A stretch of DNA of 64,000 bases from Halosegnis rubeus (lineage in GTDB: Archaea; Halobacteriota; Halobacteria; Halobacteriales; Haloarculaceae), in NCBI RefSeq assembly GCF_009184545.1, contig NZ_QJOW01000001.1, forward strand, positions 434,001 to 498,000. The letters are read 5' to 3'. Positions 7,100 through 16,330 of the stretch are shown one piece after another (positions within the stretch are counted from its first letter, which is position 1; each line of letters starts with the position of its first letter). The notes below the pieces were generated by a model, which saw only the letters and a program-made list of their open reading frames with translations, ran no database searches and was not told where the DNA came from. A program made the translations under genes and the position numbers.

Positions 7100-8875
7100 T
7101 CAGTCGTCGCTCGGCTCGCCGGAGCCGTCGGCGGCCAGCGTGGGCGTGTCCTCGTCGGTCGTGTCGAGCTGCTCGCCGAACCACTCGAACTCGCGGGAGT
7201 ACTGTCCCGTCTCCTTGAGGTTCCACGGGTCCTCGTCCTCGACGACCGGCCCTTCGAGGTACGACTGGGTGAGGTTCCACACCCAGATGAGCTGTCCGAG
7301 CATGATGATGAACGCACCAATCGTCGCGACCTGGTGGAGCGTCGTCACCTGTGCGAGCGGCGCGATGAGCCCGTTGAACTCGTAGGTTGCGTAGCGGCGC
7401 GGCATGCCGAGGTAGCCGAGCAGCAGCATGGCGAAGAACGTCACCGCGACGCCAATCTCGGAGATCCAGAAGTGCATCTTCGCGAGCCGCTTCTGGTACA
7501 TCTTCCCGGTGACGATGGGGAACCAATAGTAGATAGCCCCGAAGCCGGCGAAGGCAATCATCCCCATGACGATCCAGTGGAAGTGGCCCACGACGTAGTA
7601 GGTGTCGTGCAAGACGAGGTTGACCGGAATCGCGGCGAGGAAGACGCCGGTGATTCCGCCGATGACGAAGTTCGCGACGAACCCGATACAGAACAACATC
7701 GGCGCTGTGAGCCGGATGTTACCGTTCCACATCGTCGCGATCCAGTTGAACGTCTTCACCGCGGATGGTATCGCAATCGCGAGTGACACCGCCATGAAGC
7801 TCGCCCGGATACGCGGGTCGATACCGGAGGAGAACATGTGGTGGGCCCACACACCGAAAGAGAGCACACCGATGGCGAGCGTGGAGTAGATGACGAACTT
7901 GTAGCCGAACAGCTTCCGGCCCGAGAACTTCGGCAGAATCCACGACACCAGCCCCATCGGCGGCAACACGAGGATGTACACCTCGGGGTGACCGAAGAAC
8001 CAGAACAGGTGCTGCCAGAGAATCGGCGAGCCACCGTCGACCGCGAAGAAAGCGGTCTGGAAGTTCCGGTCGAGCAGAAGCATGATGAGTGCGCTGCCCA
8101 GCAGCGGGAACGCGAAGAGGATGAGCGCCGACTGGGTGAGGATGGTCCACGAGAAGATATCGAGGTTGGCCCAGTTCACGTCCGGCGAGCGCTCGGTGAA
8201 GATGGTGACGATGAAGTTAATCGCGCCCATCGTCGCCGAAATTCCCGAGAGGTGAAGCCCGAGTAACATCAGGTCGACGCCGGGGTTCGCCTGTTCTGCC
8301 GACAGCGGCGTGTACATCGTCCACGAGGTCTCGGCGGCTCCGACCGCCCCGCCCGTCAGTGGGTCGAGGAAGAAGCCAGCCCAGATGAGCAGCGCGGCCG
8401 GCGGCAACAGCCAGAACGCGATGCCGTTGATGCGCGGGAACGCCATGTCGTCCGCGCCAATCAACAGCGGGATGAAGTAGTTCGAGAACGCGGCGATGAT
8501 GGGTGTCCCGAAGAGGAACAGCATCGTGATGCCGTGGCTCGTGAGGAGTCCGTTGTACGTGCCCGTGCCGCCGAGCACGTTGAGTGCCGGCGTCGTCAAC
8601 TCGACGCGCATTAGCATGACGGCGAGGCCGCCCCACACGAACGCGATGGTGGCGTAGATGCCGTACAGAATCCCGATATCCTTGTGATCGACTGTCGTCA
8701 GCCAGCGAATCAGCCCGGACGGTTTGTGACTCGTGGCCGTACTGTCGCCGTAGCCAGCGTCGCCGCTGACAAGCGGTGTGTACGCGCGGAGGTTCTCCAT
8801 GCGGGAGACGAGGGTGGCGACCCCTACCAGGAAGACCCCCATGAGAACGGTTAACGCGAGTTGCTCTCCTGCCAT
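7100..8875 (-). CDS. coxA: Cytochrome c oxidase subunit I (heme-copper oxidase, A type)
   Basis: 591 aa. Catalytic subunit of the terminal oxidase that reduces O2 to water and pumps protons. Heme and CuB ligands are visible: His114 (SHGITM), the GHPEVY motif at 295-300 with the His-Tyr crosslink pair and the Glu of A-type enzymes, HH at 345-346 (WAHHMF), and His431/His433 (VVGHFHW). There are ~12 core helices plus one extra N-terminal helix (residues 5-23), followed by a ~30-residue linker. The C-terminal tail is acidic. A TATA-like cttatc on the minus strand lies ~26 bp before the ATG. The small genes 8937-9341 and 9381-9794 lie upstream on the same strand. Subunits II and III are 23-27 kb away. 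Confidence 0.97.
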   Translation of the reverse strand: MAGEQLALTVLMGVFLVGVATLVSRMENLRAYTPLVSGDAGYGDSTATSHKPSGLIRWLTTVDHKDIGILYGIYATIAFVWGGLAVMLMRVELTTPALNVLGGTGTYNGLLTSHGITMLFLFGTPIIAAFSNYFIPLLIGADDMAFPRINGIAFWLLPPAALLIWAGFFLDPLTGGAVGAAETSWTMYTPLSAEQANPGVDLMLLGLHLSGISATMGAINFIVTIFTERSPDVNWANLDIFSWTILTQSALILFAFPLLGSALIMLLLDRNFQTAFFAVDGGSPILWQHLFWFFGHPEVYILVLPPMGLVSWILPKFSGRKLFGYKFVIYSTLAIGVLSFGVWAHHMFSSGIDPRIRASFMAVSLAIAIPSAVKTFNWIATMWNGNIRLTAPMLFCIGFVANFVIGGITGVFLAAIPVNLVLHDTYYVVGHFHWIVMGMIAFAGFGAIYYWFPIVTGKMYQKRLAKMHFWISEIGVAVTFFAMLLLGYLGMPRRYATYEFNGLIAPLAQVTTLHQVATIGAFIIMLGQLIWVWNLTQSYLEGPVVEDEDPWNLKETGQYSREFEWFGEQLDTTDEDTPTLAADGSGEPSDD

Positions 8876-8936
8876 GCTATAGCTTGAGGACCGGGCGATA
8901 AGAAAGGTTGTGTTCCCAGGCGTCTACGCGGGCGGC

Positions 8937-9341
8937 TTACTCGTCATCTGCTGACTCGTCGTCGGCGTCGTCTGCCGCGATGGCGGCTGCATCTTCAGGT
9001 GGCTCGTCGGACGTGACCTCGCCGAACTCCTCCTCGTCGTAGTCCGGCGTGGTCGCCTCGCTCGGGTCCGCGGCGGCGGCCTGCGGCTCCGCAAACTCCT
9101 CCGGGTTCTCTTCCAGTTCGGCCTCGGCCTTCGAGATGGCACGCCCCGAGAAGTACGTTAACACGAACAGTGCGCCGAACGTGATGACGACAATGCTGAG
9201 CTGAATCGCCTGGTTGGCGAGGTCGGTTCCGAACGGGTTGTACAGTACGAAGACACCGATAAAGAAGGCCATCATCACCAACGGGATGGCGTTGACGATG
9301 AGATCGAGGAGCGTCTCGCGGTCGAACGTCCGTGATGACAT
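8937..9341 (-). CDS. Cytochrome oxidase-associated two-helix membrane protein with acidic tail
   Basis: 134 aa. Two membrane segments (residues ~14-34, LIVNAIPLVMMAFFIGVFVL; ~46-66, LSIVVITFGALFVLTYFSG) precede a ~65-residue tail of Asp, Glu, Ala and Pro. I recall the family being listed as DUF6684 and adjacent to coxA in haloarchaea, without a search. A ctctta box lies ~26 bp upstream of the ATG, so it can be transcribed on its own. It sits 61 bp upstream of coxA. Function unknown; an oxidase accessory role is an inference from conserved position. Confidence 0.75.
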   Translation of the reverse strand: MSSRTFDRETLLDLIVNAIPLVMMAFFIGVFVLYNPFGTDLANQAIQLSIVVITFGALFVLTYFSGRAISKAEAELEENPEEFAEPQAAAADPSEATTPDYDEEEFGEVTSDEPPEDAAAIAADDADDESADDE

Positions 9342-9380
9342 ACCTGTTGCTTGCTCCTGTGCGTCTAAGAGGTTACGGGT

Positions 9381-9794
9381 TCACGCCGCGGGACCGGCGT
9401 CAGTCACTGAGCCGCCTGCGATACTCGCCGCGAGCGCGACGATTCCCGCCCCGACGATGGAGAAGCCGCGCAGGACGATGGTGTCGGTCGAGGCGAGTGC
9501 GCTCTCGATAGCTCCGACGCTCGTGCCAGTCTGCGTGACGACGACAATCAAGCCGAGGGCGACGAACACGCCGGACAGCGCGGTCAGCGTTCGCCACGGG
9601 CGCTCCGTGTAGCCGGCTTCGGTGAGGATGCCAGCGATGCTCCCGGCAAAGAGCACGAGCCCGCCGATGGCCAGCGGATAGATTGCCATCACGACGCCGA
9701 CCTCCCCCACCGCGAGACCGAGCGCGACGAACAGCGGCCACGAACTCACTTTCGCGGCTGCCGACGTTTCTGTCTCGCGTTCCTCTCGTGCCAT
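9381..9794 (-). CDS. Four-helix membrane protein of the oxidase cluster
   Basis: 137 aa from the ATG at 9794 (MAREERETETS); a longer in-frame start at 9812 adds six unlikely residues. About four hydrophobic helices: WPLFVALGLAVGEVGVVMAI, GLVLFAGSIAGILTEAG, TLTALSGVFVALGLIVVVTQ and IVLRGFSIVGAGIVALAASI. It resembles a small haloarchaeal family that I recall as DUF7541, beside coxA. It is the most upstream gene of the minus-strand set leading into coxA and is separated by ~40 bp from the next. No catalytic motif is seen. Confidence 0.7.
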   Translation of the reverse strand: MAREERETETSAAAKVSSWPLFVALGLAVGEVGVVMAIYPLAIGGLVLFAGSIAGILTEAGYTERPWRTLTALSGVFVALGLIVVVTQTGTSVGAIESALASTDTIVLRGFSIVGAGIVALAASIAGGSVTDAGPAA

Positions 9795-9831
9795 ACCGTC
9801 TATGAGTGGCACTGGCTCAAATGTTCGTCGG

Positions 9832-12651
9832 TCAGTCCCAGAACGCGTTCGTCCGGGCGTACTCGCGCTCTCTCGCGAGGATGTCCCGGTAGAAGTCGTC
9901 TTCGTCGTCGCGGAGCTTGTTGATGACTCGCGCCGCGTTGCGTGGCCCGACGCCGCGCGCGGCCAGCGCGATGACCGCCTCCTTCCCGTGGCCCTGCACG
10001 AGCGAGCCGGCTTTGAACGCCCGCTCCGTCATCCGTTCTTCCTCCTCGTCTTTGTCGGCGCGCTTGACGGCGGCCACCACCTCGTCGGCCCACGGATTCA
10101 GCGCCGCGATGCGCGTCGAGCCACAGTTGGGACACGTCGGCGGGTCGTCGATGCGTTTCACCTGCCGCTTCGTCTCCCACTCCTGACAGTGGAGACAAAA
10201 CAGCAACATCCGGTCGCCCTGAATGCGCTCCTTGACCGTCTCGATAATCGACGCGTCGGCGTTCTCCGGCGAGAGTAGCTCCTGTCCGGAGGCGTGGCCG
10301 CCAAGGCCGATTGGCGTGCGCTCGCCGACTGTCTCGACGGCCACCTCCCGCCGGCGGACCGATTCGAGGACGGCACTCGCGCGGTCGGCGTCGAGTTCGA
10401 CGTGGAGCGTCTCCCGAAGCGCCTCGTCGTACACCGGCGTGTCTCGGAGGGCTTCGAGCAGGCGGTCGCGACCGAAGCCGCGGCCGCCCTTCCACCCCTT
10501 GAGCGCGCCGAACTTCGCAGCGACCTGTGCGAGCGTGTACTTCAGCGAATCGGAGTTCTTCAGCGACAGTTCGATGAGCGGTTCGACGTGGCCGGGGTCG
10601 GTGTCGAACAGCAGGTCGACCACGTCACCGAGGTAGACGCCCGAAGGAACCTCCAGCTGGATGCGGTAGGGGTCCGTCTCCAGTCCGACGGACGAGCCGG
10701 TCTGTTGGCCGATGAGCGCCGAGAGCAGGCGGCCGAGCGTCTCGTTCGCCTTGTGGCCGAGACAGGCGTTCAGAACGACCTCGCGCCCGTACGCCTCGAC
10801 CAGAAGCGTCTCGTCGGTCGCCATCGGTGGCTCGTGGCGTTCGATGGGGTCCAGCGCCTCGCACGCGGTGTGTTCGTCGGTCGGATACTCCTCGGCCATC
10901 CCCTGGGCGACGGTCTCCCGGGATTGGCCGGCTTCGAAGGCGGATTTCGTCTCGCCGCGCATCCGGCCGACCCGCTGGGCGACGTCGTAGGGAACGGGAA
11001 TCTCTTGGCCGGTCCACGACGGCACCTCGCCGCCGGGGTCCTCGACCGGCGTGACCTGCACCTTCTCGTCGTCCTCGTCCACGTTGGTGATACGCCACAT
11101 CTCTCCGCCCTGGATGAACACCTCACCCGGCGCGGCGAAGTTGACGACGAACCGCTCCGCGAGCGTCCCGACCGTCCGGCCCGAGGCCATGTCCACGACC
11201 CGGAAGTTCTGCTCGTCGGGAATCATCGAGAGGTTCTGGTAGAAGTACTCCCACGTCCCGCGAGACTTCTCCAGTCGGTCGTGGCCTTCCTCCAGCCACA
11301 GCACGTGGTTGTCGGCGAGTTCGCGCACGACCTCTTTGAAGCTCTCTTGTTCGAGGTCGCGGTAGGGGTACGCCCGACGGATGATTTCGAAACAACCCCG
11401 TGCGGAAATCTCGCCGAACCCCATCAACACCCCGGCAATCTGGTTTGCCACCGTGTCGAGACTCCCGTGGTGGATTGCGGCGTCCTCGACGACGCCCTCG
11501 TCTGCCATCTTCGCGATGGCCAGCGCCTCGAAGGTGTCGTCCGGCCGGGTCGTGATGACGGTCCCGCGTGACACTTCCCCGGAGGTGTGGCCCGCACGGC
11601 CGACCCGCTGGAGCAGTCGAGCCACCTCGCGGGGACTCTGATACTGGATGACGTGGTCGATACTCCCCACGTCGATACCCAACTCCATCGAGGAGGTACA
11701 CATCAGCGCGTCGATTTCCCCCGACTTGAGCCGGTCTTCCACGTCAATGCGCGCCTCCTTCGACAGCGAGCCGTGGTGGACCGCGATATCGGTCCCGTAC
11801 TCCTTCAGCCGCGAGCCGAGACCCTCGGCCGTCGTCCGCGTGTTCACGAACACGAGCGTCGAGTCGTTTTCGCCCACGATGTCATCGATAGTGCGCACCT
11901 GGCTCGCGACCGCGGCGTCGGTGACGAGTTCGGAGGCGAGCACCTCGTCATCGGGCGTCAGCTCCGGGTTCGTCACCTGCACGTCGAACTCGCTGCCGGC
12001 GTCAACTTCCACGACCGCACAGTCGCGGTCGCCGGTCAGGAATCGCCCGACTTCCTCTGGGTCGCCGACGGTCGCGGACAGGCCGATTCGCTGGAACGGG
12101 CCGGCGTACTCGCGCAGGTGCTCCAGCCCGACCGCCAGCTGCGCGCCCCGTTTCGAGGCAGCGAGCTCGTGCACCTCGTCGACCACGACGTGTTCTGTGT
12201 CTTCGAGTGCGGCACGGAGTTTCTTGCCCGTGAACATCGCCTGTAGCGTCTCGGGCGTCGTGACGAGCACGTCCGGCGGGTCGTCGGCCTGCTTGCTCCG
12301 CTGGTAATCCGTCGTGTCGCCGTGCCGGACGTCTACCTCGACACCAAGCGTCTCGCCCCACCAGTCGAGCCGCTCGCGCATGTCGCGGTTCAGCGCGCGC
12401 AGCGGCGTGATGTACAGGGCCTGTAACCCCTCTACGTCGTCTCGGTCTGCAATCGCAGAGAACACCGGCAACATCGCAGTCTCCGTCTTGCCGGTCCCGG
12501 TCGGGGCGACGACGAGCCCATTTCGCCCCTCGGCGAGCGGCGGAATCGCCTTGCGCTGTGGCTCTGTCGGCTGGTCGAAGCCGCGCTCGGAGAGCGCCTG
12601 CCGCACCGGCGCGGCGAGGTGAGTGAACGCGTCCAGCCCCTGCTGGCTCAT
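9832..12651 (-). CDS. lhr: Lhr-type ATP-dependent DNA/RNA helicase
   Basis: 939 aa, the size of Lhr-core helicases. Walker A APTGTGKTE near residue 50; DEVH motif (VVVDEVHELA); SAT motif (GLSATVGDP); motifs IV-VI with FVNTRTTAEGL, SSMELGIDVGSID and LLQRVGRAGH. The Lhr-specific C-terminal half follows, with a zinc-binding cluster (FCLHCQEW...PTCPNCGST) and a helix-hairpin-helix-like end (ALAARGVGPRNAARVINKL). Lhr acts in repair of blocked forks and in RNA:DNA unwinding in other archaea. It has its own TATA-like ccttattcgg 26 bp before the ATG, yet lies only 46 bp after rpe, so read-through from the rpa1 operon is possible. Archaeal Lhr and a metallophosphoesterase are often neighbours. Confidence 0.93.
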   Translation of the reverse strand: MSQQGLDAFTHLAAPVRQALSERGFDQPTEPQRKAIPPLAEGRNGLVVAPTGTGKTETAMLPVFSAIADRDDVEGLQALYITPLRALNRDMRERLDWWGETLGVEVDVRHGDTTDYQRSKQADDPPDVLVTTPETLQAMFTGKKLRAALEDTEHVVVDEVHELAASKRGAQLAVGLEHLREYAGPFQRIGLSATVGDPEEVGRFLTGDRDCAVVEVDAGSEFDVQVTNPELTPDDEVLASELVTDAAVASQVRTIDDIVGENDSTLVFVNTRTTAEGLGSRLKEYGTDIAVHHGSLSKEARIDVEDRLKSGEIDALMCTSSMELGIDVGSIDHVIQYQSPREVARLLQRVGRAGHTSGEVSRGTVITTRPDDTFEALAIAKMADEGVVEDAAIHHGSLDTVANQIAGVLMGFGEISARGCFEIIRRAYPYRDLEQESFKEVVRELADNHVLWLEEGHDRLEKSRGTWEYFYQNLSMIPDEQNFRVVDMASGRTVGTLAERFVVNFAAPGEVFIQGGEMWRITNVDEDDEKVQVTPVEDPGGEVPSWTGQEIPVPYDVAQRVGRMRGETKSAFEAGQSRETVAQGMAEEYPTDEHTACEALDPIERHEPPMATDETLLVEAYGREVVLNACLGHKANETLGRLLSALIGQQTGSSVGLETDPYRIQLEVPSGVYLGDVVDLLFDTDPGHVEPLIELSLKNSDSLKYTLAQVAAKFGALKGWKGGRGFGRDRLLEALRDTPVYDEALRETLHVELDADRASAVLESVRRREVAVETVGERTPIGLGGHASGQELLSPENADASIIETVKERIQGDRMLLFCLHCQEWETKRQVKRIDDPPTCPNCGSTRIAALNPWADEVVAAVKRADKDEEEERMTERAFKAGSLVQGHGKEAVIALAARGVGPRNAARVINKLRDDEDDFYRDILAREREYARTNAFWD

Positions 12652-12697
12652 TACACCACACTGGGGGTGACAGCCGAATAAGGCGCACGGTCGTTAC

Positions 12698-13438
12698 TCA
12701 GAGTCGGTCGTACCGTCCGAGTCGCGTCCCGTCGAGCAGGTACGCCTCTCCGTCGGCGAGCGCGTCGGGGAGGAAGGGCGCGAGAAAGGCGTCGTTCTCG
12801 TTCACCCACGTCCCGCCGACGCGGTCGTTGAACGCTGGAAAGACGACCAGCCGCGTCGAGTCGACTGCAAGCGACTGTTCCGTGAACGGGTCTGGATTCA
12901 CTCCGCCACGGAGCCACGCCCGCTCGGTCCGCGCCCCGCCGACCTCGTCTTCGAGTCGCACCTGCGGGTGTTCGTGGGCGACACACAGCGTCTCGGCCGA
13001 GAGCACCGACTCCGACGGCCACGTGTGTCCGTGCGCGAAGCCGATGTCGCCGATACGTGTACCCGTCCCGTCAGTGACGGTCACGTCCTCGCTGTCGGCT
13101 GCGACGGTCTCGACGTCGCCGTCGTGGTTCCCTTTCACCACCACGAGGGGACAGTAGCTGGTCACAGCGTCGAACAGCTCGCGAAGCTCTCGTTTCTCCT
13201 CGCCGCTGGGCGTGCCGAGCGCGTTCCCCGCGTCGCCGAGCGCTACGACGCGGTCAGGACGGGTATCGCGGACGATATCCAGCAGTCGCGCACGCCGGTC
13301 TTCCGCGGCAGACCGGAGCTCGACGCCGTCACGACGGAGTGCGACCTCCAGGCCGGCGTGGTAATCCGCGAACACGAGCAGGCGTTCGCCGGCGGTCGCT
13401 GCCGTCGCCGCCGGCACGTCCGGAATCGGCTCCACCAC
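12698..13438 (-). CDS. rpe: RPA-associated calcineurin-type phosphoesterase
   Basis: 246 aa with all metallophosphoesterase motifs: FADYHAG (D-x-H), VALGDAGNA (GD), VVKGNHDGD (GNHD), AHGHTW (GH) and AHEHPQ. Third gene of the rpa1-rpap1-rpe order known from Haloferax volcanii, where the operon encodes a single-strand DNA-binding complex and this phosphoesterase; its substrate is not established. Start GTG/ATG read as MVEPIPDV, 1 bp after the rpap1 stop, so it is cotranscribed. It is followed by lhr. Confidence is high for family and operon, lower for any nuclease activity. Confidence 0.9.
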   Translation of the reverse strand: MVEPIPDVPAATAATAGERLLVFADYHAGLEVALRRDGVELRSAAEDRRARLLDIVRDTRPDRVVALGDAGNALGTPSGEEKRELRELFDAVTSYCPLVVVKGNHDGDVETVAADSEDVTVTDGTGTRIGDIGFAHGHTWPSESVLSAETLCVAHEHPQVRLEDEVGGARTERAWLRGGVNPDPFTEQSLAVDSTRLVVFPAFNDRVGGTWVNENDAFLAPFLPDALADGEAYLLDGTRLGRYDRL

Positions 13439-13439
13439 G

Positions 13440-14993
13440 TCAGATCGGCTTGAGCTTCCCGTCTGCCGGCTCGTAACACTGCCCGCTCATCAGCGCGTCG
13501 TCGATGGCGTCCTCGATTTCGTCTTCGCTCGCACCGGTCCGGTCTGCGACCGTCGCGACCAGTTCGTCGTGGTCGGCTCCGTCGCCGTCGTCCAGCGACT
13601 CCATCGCCTCCAGGACGGTCTCGTCGACCGGACGGTCCGGCTCCGTCCCGGCGTCCTCAGGCTCCGATTCGGCTGTCTGCTCCTCCGTGACTGGCTCGTC
13701 GGTCTGCTCGGCGTCGGTGCCGTCCGACGCTCCGTCACTCGGCGGCTCCGGCTCCTGTTCGGGTTCGAGTTCGGGTTCGGGTTCGACCTCGTCGCCGGTC
13801 GAGAACTCCGTGCCGAACTCGGATTCGACCTGCTCGCGCTCCTCGTCGGTGAGCACGTCGTCTTCTTCGGGGTCGAAGTCGTCGAGTTCCTCTTCGATCT
13901 CCGATTCCACCTCGCCGGTCTCGAACTCACCCAGCGAGTCGTCGTCGGTCTCGAACTCACCCAGCGCCTCCTCGGTCGATTCCCCAACCGACTCGTCGAG
14001 TGTGTCGTCGGTCTCGACCCCCGATTGCTCCGCCGCCGTCGTCGTGTCGGTCGGCTCGGTCTCCTCCGTCGCTGGCTCGTCGGTCGCCGGCTCTGGGGTG
14101 TCCGACGCCGCCGCGCCGGATTCTGTCTCGACGGACTCCGCCTCGGTCGTTGACTCCTCGTCCAGCGGCTCGAACTCCGCGCTCGGACCGTCGTCTACGG
14201 TGGCTGCCGCCGGCTCGTCTTCCGTCTCGCTGTCGGCGTCCTCGCCCGCCGTTTCCACCGCGAGGTCGCGGTCCGCGAGCGCGCTCGCGTCGCCGGCTCC
14301 CTCGTCCGGCGCGACGTTGAGCGACCCGACCTCGTCGCGCTCGCCGGCAATCGTTTCGAGCGCCTCTACGGCGAGCGTCCGGAGCGCGTCGAGGTATTCG
14401 GGGGTCGTCCCGTAGTGGTCGAGCGCGAGCGCGATGCCCGACGCGAGCGACGGCTCCACGCCGTCGGCTTCCAGCGCGGTCGTCAGTTCCTCGCCTCCGA
14501 GCCCGGTCTCGATGGCGGCGGCCATCGTCTCAGTGCGCTCGATGGTGCGCTTTGCCGCCTCCACGACCCAGCGGTCGCGGGTGTCGCCGTCCACCTCGCT
14601 GATGGACTCCGGGCGAACGCTCGTGAAAACGCGGTCGCCGTCTTCCGGCTCGAAGGTGCGCGCCTTGCCGGTGACGGCGAGGAACGCGGGCGGCTCCGTC
14701 CGTTCGAGGAAGGCGAGCGCGTCCGGCTGATACTGGCCCGCGTAGGTGACGAACGCCCCCGTCGGGTCCACGATTCGCGCCCGGAGCATCTCGTCGTTCA
14801 CCCACTCTTCTTCCGTCAGGACGCCGACGAGGAACAGGCGATTGACGCGCGCACCGGACGGCGTGACGACGTAGTTCGGCGCGCGCTCCTCGTCGCTCTC
14901 GGAGTAAGAGAGGTCCGCGTCGTCGAACTCGGCGGCGAACAGCCGATTGGCGATTTCGCGCCGACCCGGTCCCCCGTCCTCAGATTCGCTCAT
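13440..14993 (-). CDS. rpap1: RPA-associated protein (COG3390 type)
   Basis: 517 aa. The N-terminal ~150 residues form an OB-fold-like domain (ETANRL-type start, VNRLFLVGVLTEEE, ARIVDPTGAFVTYAGQYQPDAL), as in the Rpap family that binds RPA. Residues ~250-455 are a very long acidic, Thr/Ser/Pro-rich low-complexity linker, and the last ~55 form a small winged-helix-like domain (DELVATVADRTGASEDEIED...LMSGQCYEPADGKLKPI). Long linkers are usual in Rpap1 and absent from Rpap3. Its ATG overlaps the rpa1 stop (ATGA). It should act with RPA1 in replication and repair. Confidence 0.9.
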   Translation of the reverse strand: MSESEDGGPGRREIANRLFAAEFDDADLSYSESDEERAPNYVVTPSGARVNRLFLVGVLTEEEWVNDEMLRARIVDPTGAFVTYAGQYQPDALAFLERTEPPAFLAVTGKARTFEPEDGDRVFTSVRPESISEVDGDTRDRWVVEAAKRTIERTETMAAAIETGLGGEELTTALEADGVEPSLASGIALALDHYGTTPEYLDALRTLAVEALETIAGERDEVGSLNVAPDEGAGDASALADRDLAVETAGEDADSETEDEPAAATVDDGPSAEFEPLDEESTTEAESVETESGAAASDTPEPATDEPATEETEPTDTTTAAEQSGVETDDTLDESVGESTEEALGEFETDDDSLGEFETGEVESEIEEELDDFDPEEDDVLTDEEREQVESEFGTEFSTGDEVEPEPELEPEQEPEPPSDGASDGTDAEQTDEPVTEEQTAESEPEDAGTEPDRPVDETVLEAMESLDDGDGADHDELVATVADRTGASEDEIEDAIDDALMSGQCYEPADGKLKPI

Positions 14994-16264
14994 GTGTCCA
15001 CCTCCGCGAGTGCGGCCTTCGCACGCTCGCTCGGGTCCTCGTCGCTCTCTTCGAAGCTCGTGGCGTTGAGGTTCGCGCCGTACTCATCGACCGAGAGTTG
15101 CCCGCGAACGCGGTACTCCCTGCCGACGATTTGCTCGCGAATCTCGTCGGCGACGACCTCCTTGTCCATGGCGTCGCGGGCGTGCTCCTTCGCGGTCTCG
15201 ATACCGCCACCGTACACCTCCTCCGTGAGGTCGTGGCCGAGAACCGCCGTCACCGTCCCGGTCCCGTCGTCGAGAATCGCCTTCACGCGCAGGTCGTCTT
15301 CCCCCTCGACGGCACCGTGGGAGCGACACTGTCCGTTCTGGACGACGCGGCCACACTCCGGACACCGCTCGATGAGTCCGGAGCCGTCACGCACTTCGAT
15401 GACGTTGCCGACGAGCGTCACGTCGTACGCGCCGCCCGACGAGACGGCATCGCCGATCGGCAGCTCCGGGGCCGACTCGCTCACCGCCACGTCCTCCTGG
15501 AGCGCGATGACGCTGGAGAACTCCGAGACGTTCACCGAGGGGACGCCGCGGAACTCCCGGATGGAGACGTTCTCGAGTCGGACGCTCGCGCCCGCCTCGA
15601 TCTCTGAATGTGGGTCCCAGTCGGTGAACGGGAGCTTGCCGGTCTCGTCGCCGAGGACGCCGCTCAGGATTTCGGTCTCGCCGTCGCGCCCGTCGATTGT
15701 CTTCCGTTCACACTCCAGCACGCGCACGACGACGTTGCGCCCGCGGTCGCCCGGTTCGAGCGCGTCGAGCGTGCGGTCGCCACCGACTCCGTACTCCACG
15801 TCGAGGGTGTCGTCCTCGAAGACGAGCGTGGTGGACTGACCCAGATTCAGCTCGGGACGGCCGTCCCACTCGCGGACGCCGGCGTTGCCGACGGTGACGG
15901 TGTCGCCGACGGAGAGTCCGAACTCCTCCCACGCGGTGTAGGAGATGCGGCCCGTCTCGTCGGCGAGTTCGCCCTCGTAGATGGTCTGGTCGTCCCCCTG
16001 ATACCGGATGGAACGTTTCCCGACCGTCAACACGCGGGCAGTGACGGTGACGTTGCCGTCGTCGGTGCCGATGTCGGCGATCTCCTTCGTCGTCGGCTCG
16101 TTGCCGGACGAGGCGGAGCCGTCGCCGTATTTCCGGCGAAGCGACCCCTTTGCTTCCTCCAGCGGGACGGAGTAGCTGGTGAGCTTCTCTAGGTCCTCTA
16201 AGACCTCCTGTTTGTCAACACCGAGGTCGGAGGCGAGCGCCTCGGCTTCGTCTTCGAGACTCAT
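14990..16264 (-). CDS. rpa1: Replication protein A (RPA1, single-strand DNA-binding)
   Basis: 424 aa. At least three OB folds are visible as repeated strands: VTVTARVLTVGKRSIRY...GRISYTAWEEFGL; NVVVRVLECERKTI...GKLPFTDWD; and YDVTLVGNVIEVRDGSG. A zinc finger lies near residue 300 (CPECGRVVQNGQCRSHG), followed by another OB-like segment (KAILDDGTGTVTAVLG). The length and the presence of rpe identify it as RPA1 rather than the shorter RPA3. First gene of the operon; rpap1 overlaps its stop by 4 bp. It coats ssDNA in replication, repair and recombination. Confidence 0.93.
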   Translation of the reverse strand: MSLEDEAEALASDLGVDKQEVLEDLEKLTSYSVPLEEAKGSLRRKYGDGSASSGNEPTTKEIADIGTDDGNVTVTARVLTVGKRSIRYQGDDQTIYEGELADETGRISYTAWEEFGLSVGDTVTVGNAGVREWDGRPELNLGQSTTLVFEDDTLDVEYGVGGDRTLDALEPGDRGRNVVVRVLECERKTIDGRDGETEILSGVLGDETGKLPFTDWDPHSEIEAGASVRLENVSIREFRGVPSVNVSEFSSVIALQEDVAVSESAPELPIGDAVSSGGAYDVTLVGNVIEVRDGSGLIERCPECGRVVQNGQCRSHGAVEGEDDLRVKAILDDGTGTVTAVLGHDLTEEVYGGGIETAKEHARDAMDKEVVADEIREQIVGREYRVRGQLSVDEYGANLNATSFEESDEDPSERAKAALAEVDT

Positions 16265-16330
16265 CGTCCGTGGCTTCTTGCCCCCACCTCAAGGATGTAT
16301 CGCCCGGTCGCAGGCGGGAGCTGCACACGC

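Noticed and set aside
10294-11571. 425-codon plus-strand open frame opposite lhr
   Set aside because: Antisense shadow of a well-supported helicase gene, with the codon bias of the reverse strand.
13504-14415. Long plus-strand open frame rich in Ser opposite the rpap1 linker
   Set aside because: It is the antisense of the acidic Glu/Asp/Thr linker; GC-rich haloarchaeal genes regularly leave such open antisense frames. It has no motif or promoter.
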